Assembly: GCA_000585055.1 (NCBI GenBank) | Contig: JEMX01000014.1 | Location: 1-37,125, forward strand | DNA from: Candidatus Accumulibacter appositus | Lineage (GTDB): Bacteria > Pseudomonadota > Gammaproteobacteria > Burkholderiales > Rhodocyclaceae | Reading direction: 5' to 3' | Length of the DNA stretch: 37,125 nucleotides | Part shown: positions 32,985 to 37,125 of the stretch, piece after piece | How positions within the stretch are numbered: the first letter of the stretch is position 1 | How the letters are laid out: the number at the start of each line of letters is the position of its first letter | The notes under the pieces: model-generated | Database searches by the model: none | What the model saw: the letters and a program-made list of their open reading frames with translations, nothing else | Told to the model about the DNA's origin: nothing | Position numbers and translations under genes: made by a program

Positions 32985-33971
32985 TCATCCCCGCCCAGCT
33001 GCGCCACGCGTCAGCAGGAACAGAAAAACCGGCACGCCGATCAGCGCGGTCAGGACACCAACCGGCAATTGCTGCGGCGCCAGGACAGTTCGTGCCAGGG
33101 TGTCGGCGATCACCAGCAGGCTACCGCCGGCGAGTACCGAGGCCGGTAGCAGAAGGCGCTGGTCGTTGCCGGTCGCCAGGCGAACGAGGTGCGGCACGAT
33201 CAGGCCGATAAAACCGATCGCACCGGCATGGGTGACCGCCGCGGCCGTGGCCAGCGAGGCGACCAAATAAACGCCGCGGCGCAAGGGGCGGACCGCGACA
33301 CCGAGCGCCTGCGCGACGTCGGCACCGCGCGCCAAGAGGTTGAGTTCGCGGGCGAAGGGCAGCGACACCAGCAGCACCGCGGTGAGCAGGATCAGCACCA
33401 ATGTCGGGTCACCGGTCTGCGAGAGGTCGCCCATCAGCCAGAAAAGCATGCCGCGCAGCCGATCGTCGGGAGCCATGGCCAACATCAGGGTGACCACAGC
33501 GCCGCAGCCGGCGGCCACGATCACCCCGGTCAACAGCAGGCGCGAATGCGTCCAGCCGCCTTCCCCATGCGCCAGGCCGAAAACCAGCAGCATGGCGCCG
33601 AGTGCGCCCACGAAAGCCAGCCCGTTGATCCCGGCAGCGCCGAACCCGAGGACGATGGCCAGCAGCGCGCCAATACCGGCCCCCCCCGAAATGCCAAGCA
33701 CGTAGGGATCAGCGAGCGGATTGCGCAACAATACCTGCAGCAAGGCCCCGGCCAGGGCCAACAAGCCGCCACAGGCGAAACCGGTCAAGGCGCGCGGCAG
33801 GCGCAGGCTGCGCACAACCTCGCCGGAGGTGCCGCCGTTGTCGACCAGAGCCGCCAGAACCTCAAGCGGAGTGATCGGGATACTGCCCACCATCAGCGCC
33901 AGCGCTATGCTCAACTGCGCCAGCCCGGCGAGGGCTGCGAGAATCAGCAAGGCGCGGCGACGGGTGGGCAT
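32985..33971 (-). CDS. btuC: Vitamin B12 ABC transporter permease
   Basis: The 328-aa permease of the FecCD/BtuC family has about ten hydrophobic segments. Family signatures include RLPRALTGFACGGLLALAGALLQ and NPLADPYVLGISGGAGIGA. Further on it has GAIGFIGLIVPHLVR, which forms the coupling region that contacts BtuD. The ATG at 33971 is eight bases after the btuB stop, and the btuD start follows at once. No gene for the periplasmic binding protein BtuF is found between or next to these genes, so it must lie elsewhere or be substituted by another binding protein. Confidence 0.92.
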   Translation of the reverse strand: MPTRRRALLILAALAGLAQLSIALALMVGSIPITPLEVLAALVDNGGTSGEVVRSLRLPRALTGFACGGLLALAGALLQVLLRNPLADPYVLGISGGAGIGALLAIVLGFGAAGINGLAFVGALGAMLLVFGLAHGEGGWTHSRLLLTGVIVAAGCGAVVTLMLAMAPDDRLRGMLFWLMGDLSQTGDPTLVLILLTAVLLVSLPFARELNLLARGADVAQALGVAVRPLRRGVYLVASLATAAAVTHAGAIGFIGLIVPHLVRLATGNDQRLLLPASVLAGGSLLVIADTLARTVLAPQQLPVGVLTALIGVPVFLFLLTRGAAGRG

Positions 33972-33979
33972 CCAGCCGC

Positions 33980-35854
33980 CTACTTGGGTGCGTAGCGGAC
34001 ACCGACAAAGACGTTCGCTCCCGCAGTGGCATAGTTGTCAATCGTCTCGTAGTACTTGTCGAAGATGTTGTTGGCACGTGCGAACAAGGTCCAGTCGCGT
34101 TGCAGGCGGTAGTCGGCATACAGATTGACCAGCCCGTAGCCACCGAGAAGCTTCGTGTTGGCCGGGTCATCGTAGCGATTGCCGACCAGCTGCCACTCGC
34201 CGCGCAAATCCCAGTCGCCAAGCGTACGGCTGATGTAACTGCTCATTTGTTGTGCGGAGCGGCGGGCCAGTCGATTGCCCTTGTTCGGCCCGTCTTCCTC
34301 GTTTTTCGCATCGAGGAAGTCGATGGCGACGCCTGCCCGCCATTCCGAGAAGCGCCCGTCGTAGGTCAGCGTAGCGCCACGCAGCACGGCCTTGCTGACG
34401 TTGACCGGGGCATAGGTCGGTGGCCGGAACTCGATCAGGTCGCTGACATTGTTGTTGTACAAGACCAGCGAAGCACGATGATTGCCGCGCTCCCAATTGG
34501 CGCCCAGTTCGGTGTTCTTCGACTGTTCCGGCTGCAGGTCCGGATTGCCACCGGAGAAGAAGGCGCTGGAAGGGAAGTACAGCTCGTTGAAAGTCGGTGC
34601 GCGAAACGCCGTCCCATACGACACATGTCCTCGCCAGTCCGGGGAGAACTGATAGCCGTACGAAGCGGAACCCGTCGTTTCATCGCCAAACTGGGAGTTG
34701 TCGTCACGGCGCAGGTTGAACTGCAAGCGGTGCTTCTCGATATTGGCGTTCCAGCCACCCAACAGCGAACGAATCGTTCGTTCGGTCACCGTGTAGTCGG
34801 TGCTGCCGGAGACTTTCTGCTTGGTGTATTCCACCGCCAGCAGCGCTTCGCCGACGGGCAGGACGATATCGTTCTGCCACGAGGCCTGCTCCATGTCGGT
34901 GCGTATGGTGTACTCGCGGACATTGCCGGCATAGCCCTTGGAGGCGTCGGTGCTGGTACCGAGACGCAGAGTGCTCGTCCACACCTGGTTCAAGCGGTTG
35001 CGCGAGTAGATCGAATAGGACTCCAGGAGCTGATCGTTGGTGTAGTTCTTGTTGGCGCCGACGGCGCTGAAGTCGTTCGAGTCGTATTGGTTGCTACCAT
35101 CGCTGGCCAGCAGATTGACGCCGATTTCCTGACCGGCTGCCGGCCGCAGAGCGAAGCTTGCGCTCCCGTTGCTGTTGCGATAGCCGTCATCGTCCGGGTT
35201 GTAGTAGATGTCCGACTTGTTGTGAATGGCGTTGAAACCGCCAGTATCCAGATAACCTGCCTGAAGACTGTAGGAAACCAGGTCGGTCCCGCCGGAGACA
35301 CCAACCGTGGTGTCGGTGGTCCCGTAGGTGCCATAGCCCGTACTCGCATTCAGTCGCGTCGGCCCCTCGCCCTTGCGAGTGAAGATCTGGATCACCCCGC
35401 CAATGGCGTCGGCGCCGTATAGCGACGAAGCCGGACCGCGCAGGATTTCAATACGCTCGATCTGGTCCAGCGGAATGCGCGCCAGGGCCGCGCTGCCGGT
35501 GGTCGCCGAACCGATGCGCTGGCCGTCGATAAGCACGATCGACTGATTACTGCTGGCACCGCGGATCATCACGCCGCTGTTGGTGCCTGGACCGCCATTG
35601 GCCGTGTACTGAATGCCAGCTTGGCGCGACAACACTTGCTCCAGCGTTGACTGCCCGGCCTCGTTGATTTCTTCACGGGTGATGACCGACACGTCGCTGG
35701 TCAACTCGTTGGCGCGTGTTGCCTGCCGCGTCGCGGTGACAACGATCGGGTCGAGCAGCTGATCGGCAGCGTTGCCAGCCGCCGGAAACAAGGTCCCGCA
35801 AAACGTGACCAATGCCACGGCGGAACCTGCGCGTGGCGTCCTCTGATGCCTCAT
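33980..35854 (-). CDS. btuB: TonB-dependent vitamin B12 receptor
   Basis: The outer-membrane receptor has 624 aa. A signal peptide (about 1-29, AAGNAA-DQ) is followed by a TonB-box-like segment (DPIVVTATR). A plug domain (about 45-150, with GVMIRGASSNQSIVLIDGQ and ASSLYGADAIGGVIQIFT) precedes a 22-strand-type barrel that ends in an aromatic-containing strand (VFVGVRYAPK). These plug motifs are those of BtuB/FepA-type receptors. The start at 35854 has GGGAG upstream; a frame from 35905 has no support. The cobalamin riboswitch about 145 bases upstream and the downstream btuCD identify the ligand as B12 or a related corrinoid. Confidence 0.93.
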   Translation of the reverse strand: MRHQRTPRAGSAVALVTFCGTLFPAAGNAADQLLDPIVVTATRQATRANELTSDVSVITREEINEAGQSTLEQVLSRQAGIQYTANGGPGTNSGVMIRGASSNQSIVLIDGQRIGSATTGSAALARIPLDQIERIEILRGPASSLYGADAIGGVIQIFTRKGEGPTRLNASTGYGTYGTTDTTVGVSGGTDLVSYSLQAGYLDTGGFNAIHNKSDIYYNPDDDGYRNSNGSASFALRPAAGQEIGVNLLASDGSNQYDSNDFSAVGANKNYTNDQLLESYSIYSRNRLNQVWTSTLRLGTSTDASKGYAGNVREYTIRTDMEQASWQNDIVLPVGEALLAVEYTKQKVSGSTDYTVTERTIRSLLGGWNANIEKHRLQFNLRRDDNSQFGDETTGSASYGYQFSPDWRGHVSYGTAFRAPTFNELYFPSSAFFSGGNPDLQPEQSKNTELGANWERGNHRASLVLYNNNVSDLIEFRPPTYAPVNVSKAVLRGATLTYDGRFSEWRAGVAIDFLDAKNEEDGPNKGNRLARRSAQQMSSYISRTLGDWDLRGEWQLVGNRYDDPANTKLLGGYGLVNLYADYRLQRDWTLFARANNIFDKYYETIDNYATAGANVFVGVRYAPK

Positions 35855-35999
35855 GGGTTTCTCCCTGGGTCCGGCAAGCGTCCCCGCAAGCCGGCAAGCA
35901 AACAAAAAATCAAGAACACGAGGGAGAAGGCAACGAGGCGAGCGGCACGGCCGAGCGTTTCGTGTCCGCTTCCCCGCGGCACTTGCGTCAAATGTGTGC

Positions 36000-36180
36000 G
36001 AAGGCCGGTATCCGGGCTCGCAAGTCTTGGTGTGTCACCTTCCCAGGCTGGCGCCCAGTGGCATGTCGACACACCCGCACTCGCTTACCGTTGCGGGGGC
36101 AGCTCAGGCATGGTGCTCCGAAGAACACGCACCTGCTTCCCGTTTAACCGCGGCAGAGAATCTGCGCTGCGGCACCTTGC
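36000..36180 (-). ncRNA. Cobalamin riboswitch
   Basis: Read on the minus strand, the leader has the conserved blocks of the adenosylcobalamin aptamer in order. They are GGTGCC near 36171-36176, GGTTAAACGGGAAGCAGGTG, then CCTGAGCTGCCCCCGCAACGG and TAAGCGAG, then GCCACTGGG, the B12 box GCCTGGGAAGG, and the closing GAGCCCGGATACCGGCC at about 36003-36019. The aptamer ends about 145 bases before the btuB ATG. Ligand binding should turn off btuBCD when B12 is plentiful; whether at translation or transcription is not clear, as no terminator with a T-run is visible. Confidence 0.95.
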
Positions 36181-36218
36181 ACGATGTTTTTCGCTGACCG
36201 CAGTCGACGAAAGCGCGG

Positions 36219-36224
36219 ATTATA
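36219..36224 (-). promoter_or_regulatory. -10 box for the riboswitch-btuBCD transcript
   Basis: A consensus TATAAT on the minus strand at 36219-36224 lies about 40 bases before the first conserved aptamer block. No -35 match is seen at 17 bp. The predicted leader is about 360 nt long. Confidence 0.5.
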
Positions 36225-36311
36225 GCGCGCCCAGCCTCCGGCGGCCCAGCCTCATCGCCGAAAGCCGCAACTGCCAAGCAACAGGAGCACCCTGGAAGCG
36301 CCGCGCACGCC

Positions 36312-36341
36312 TTGACCGGGGATGCATCTTGAATCTATAGT
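36312..36341 (+). promoter_or_regulatory. Promoter for zapB-like/zapA, probably leaderless
   Basis: TTGACC (36312-36317), an 18-bp spacer and TATAGT (36336-36341) are followed by six bases and the ATG at 36348. The normal start point would fall on the A of the ATG. The geometry is the same as at 6327-6363. No Shine-Dalgarno sequence precedes the ATG. Confidence 0.65.
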
Positions 36342-36347
36342 CTGGCC

Positions 36348-36548
36348 ATGCTGAATGAACTAGACACGCTCGAGAACAAGATTGGCCAGGTGGTGACCCT
36401 CTGTCACAACCTGCGCGCAGAAAATGACCAGCTACGCGAGCAACTCGCCGTCGCCGAAGTGGACAAGCAGCGCCTCGCCGAGCGCATGGGAGAGGCCTCG
36501 GCCCGCCTTGAGCAGCTCGCCCAGCAACTCCCCGAAGCCTCTGCCTGA
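36348..36548 (+). CDS. Small coiled-coil ZapB-like protein (TIGR02449 type)
   Basis: The 66-aa protein is an uninterrupted coiled coil with clear heptads (LDTLENKIGQVVTLCHNLRAENDQL and so on in pattern). It matches the short ZapB-like proteins encoded just before zapA in many beta- and gammaproteobacteria. ZapB-type proteins join the FtsZ ring through ZapA and help organise the division site. That role is inferred from the pairing, since coiled-coil sequence alone is weak evidence. It ends 13 bp before zapA. The start coincides with the predicted transcript start. Confidence 0.85.
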   Translation: MLNELDTLENKIGQVVTLCHNLRAENDQLREQLAVAEVDKQRLAERMGEASARLEQLAQQLPEASA

Positions 36549-36561
36549 GAGTTCCTGTCCG

Positions 36562-36897
36562 ATGCCCAACGAAGCGAATTTTCTGGATATCACCCTCCTT
36601 GGCAAGGAGTACCGCGTCGCCTGCCCGCCAGACGAACGTGCCGCACTGCTCAACGCTGCGGCCTACGTCGATGGCAAGATGCGCGACATCGCCGAGAAAA
36701 CCAAGAGCAATCACGCCGAGCGCATCGCGGTAATGGCCGCGCTGAACATCGCCCACGAGCACCTCTCCGGGAATCAGTACGTACCGGCAGAAGATCAGAA
36801 AATTGAATCGGAAATAGGGCTGGACATCGACGCCGTTAGGCGTAGAATTTGCCACATGGAGACGGAACTGGAAGCGGTACTGAAGCCGGCTGGCTGA
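36562..36897 (+). CDS. zapA: Cell division protein ZapA
   Basis: ZapA (111 aa) cross-links FtsZ protofilaments and stabilises the Z-ring. The N-terminal half carries the family head domain (LDITLLGKEYRVACPPDERAAL in outline, with the typical LLNAAAYVDGKMRDI). The C-terminal part, from about residue 50, is a helix for tetramer formation (AERIAVMAALNIAHE). The start at 36562 gives normal length; an earlier in-frame start lies within the zapB-like gene. The 6S RNA follows directly, the arrangement known from E. coli and many proteobacteria. Confidence 0.95.
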   Translation: MPNEANFLDITLLGKEYRVACPPDERAALLNAAAYVDGKMRDIAEKTKSNHAERIAVMAALNIAHEHLSGNQYVPAEDQKIESEIGLDIDAVRRRICHMETELEAVLKPAG

Positions 36898-36942
36898 AGT
36901 CCAGGTCGCGCAGACCACCGGTTCCGAAAACTCCGAGAGAGT

Positions 36943-37119
36943 TCCCTGCGGTGTTTGTTAAGGTCATAGATTCCTTGAACCAATGCTAATTGGCATTGGT
37001 TGCAGACCATAGAAACCGCTGTTGTGTACGCCCCTCAAGTCGGGCATACCTGATGCGGAAGGGATGTGACCTATCTGAACCCAGGTTCAGGATGCCGGCC
37101 TGACGGCACTTGCGGGGAC
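36943..37119 (+). ncRNA. ssrS: 6S RNA
   Basis: 6S RNA imitates an open promoter and holds sigma70 RNA polymerase in stationary phase. Supporting signs are the position right after zapA, a size near 180 nt, and a closing stem in which CCCTGCGGTG near the 5' end can pair with the 3' CACTTGCGGGG. The typical 3' arm has CTGAACCCAGGTTCAGG followed by GCCGGCCTGACGGC, as in other betaproteobacterial 6S RNAs. Ends are approximate. The usual next gene, for 5-formyl-THF cyclo-ligase, would lie beyond the window. Confidence 0.85.
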
Positions 37120-37125
37120 AAAATT

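Noticed and set aside
34100..35422. 440-codon plus-strand open frame
   Set aside because: It is antisense to btuB, which has signal peptide, plug and barrel features and a riboswitch in front.
1..37125. CRISPR array or intact defence island
   Set aside because: No regularly spaced repeats and no cas-like genes were seen; the only defence-like gene is the broken TIR relic.

Overview
The window looks like chromosomal DNA of a high-GC betaproteobacterium. The block miaB - phoH-like - ybeY - corC - lnt, followed by glyQ - glyS - gmhB - plsC - metallopeptidase and then gloA, is an arrangement I know from Betaproteobacteria. The two-subunit GlyRS, a zapB-like/zapA pair followed by 6S RNA, several c-di-GMP genes and a B12-riboswitch-controlled btuB operon fit the same picture. 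Rhodocyclales (the Accumulibacter/Dechloromonas neighbourhood) is my best guess; this is inference, because no rRNA or other phylogenetic marker is present.

Layout. (a) 1-6203 is accessory in character. It holds a large minus-strand gene that I tentatively assign to the pyrophosphate-dependent PEP carboxykinase family, the 3' remnant of an IS5-type transposase, a vapBC toxin-antitoxin pair with a visible promoter and operator, and a decayed, frameshifted TIR/NB-ARC/TPR gene. This block abuts the 3' end of a tRNA-Gly(CCC) gene, the classic side for island integration. (b) 6204-18283 is conserved housekeeping: a small protein with a probably leaderless mRNA, tRNA thiomethylation (miaB), 16S rRNA maturation and RNA metabolism (phoH-like, ybeY), corC, lipoprotein acylation (lnt), a di-haem cytochrome c, glycyl-tRNA synthetase, heptose phosphatase, lysophosphatidate acyltransferase and a zinc metallopeptidase. 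Many of these genes overlap by 1-20 nt and are probably co-transcribed. (c) 18329-21534 holds an OmpA-like lipoprotein, glyoxalase I, an FmdE-like protein, a small alarmone-hydrolase-like HD protein and a LysE-type exporter. (d) 21703-32195 holds two ABC-F ATPases (YbiT and YheS types), a secreted coiled-coil protein, two membrane diguanylate cyclases, ThrH, PurU and a bacteriohemerythrin. (e) 32192-36230, minus strand, is a vitamin B12 uptake operon, btuB-btuC-btuD, behind a cobalamin riboswitch. No btuF is visible. (f) 36312-37125 holds a zapB-like gene, zapA and 6S RNA.

Regulatory and structural signals read directly from the bases include two promoters whose -10 box ends 6 nt before an ATG (leaderless candidates at 6363 and 36348), a two-copy double-hairpin repeat (243-315 and 9614-9690), a palindromic operator over the vapBC -10 box, and tail-to-tail stop codons sharing one CTAG (32192-32195). 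I saw no CRISPR array, no complete transposon and no prophage. The strongest leads for something under-described are the 1143-aa carboxykinase-like protein and the fossil TIR/NB-ARC/TPR gene beside vapBC and tRNA-Gly. I did not find a clearly novel intact multigene system.
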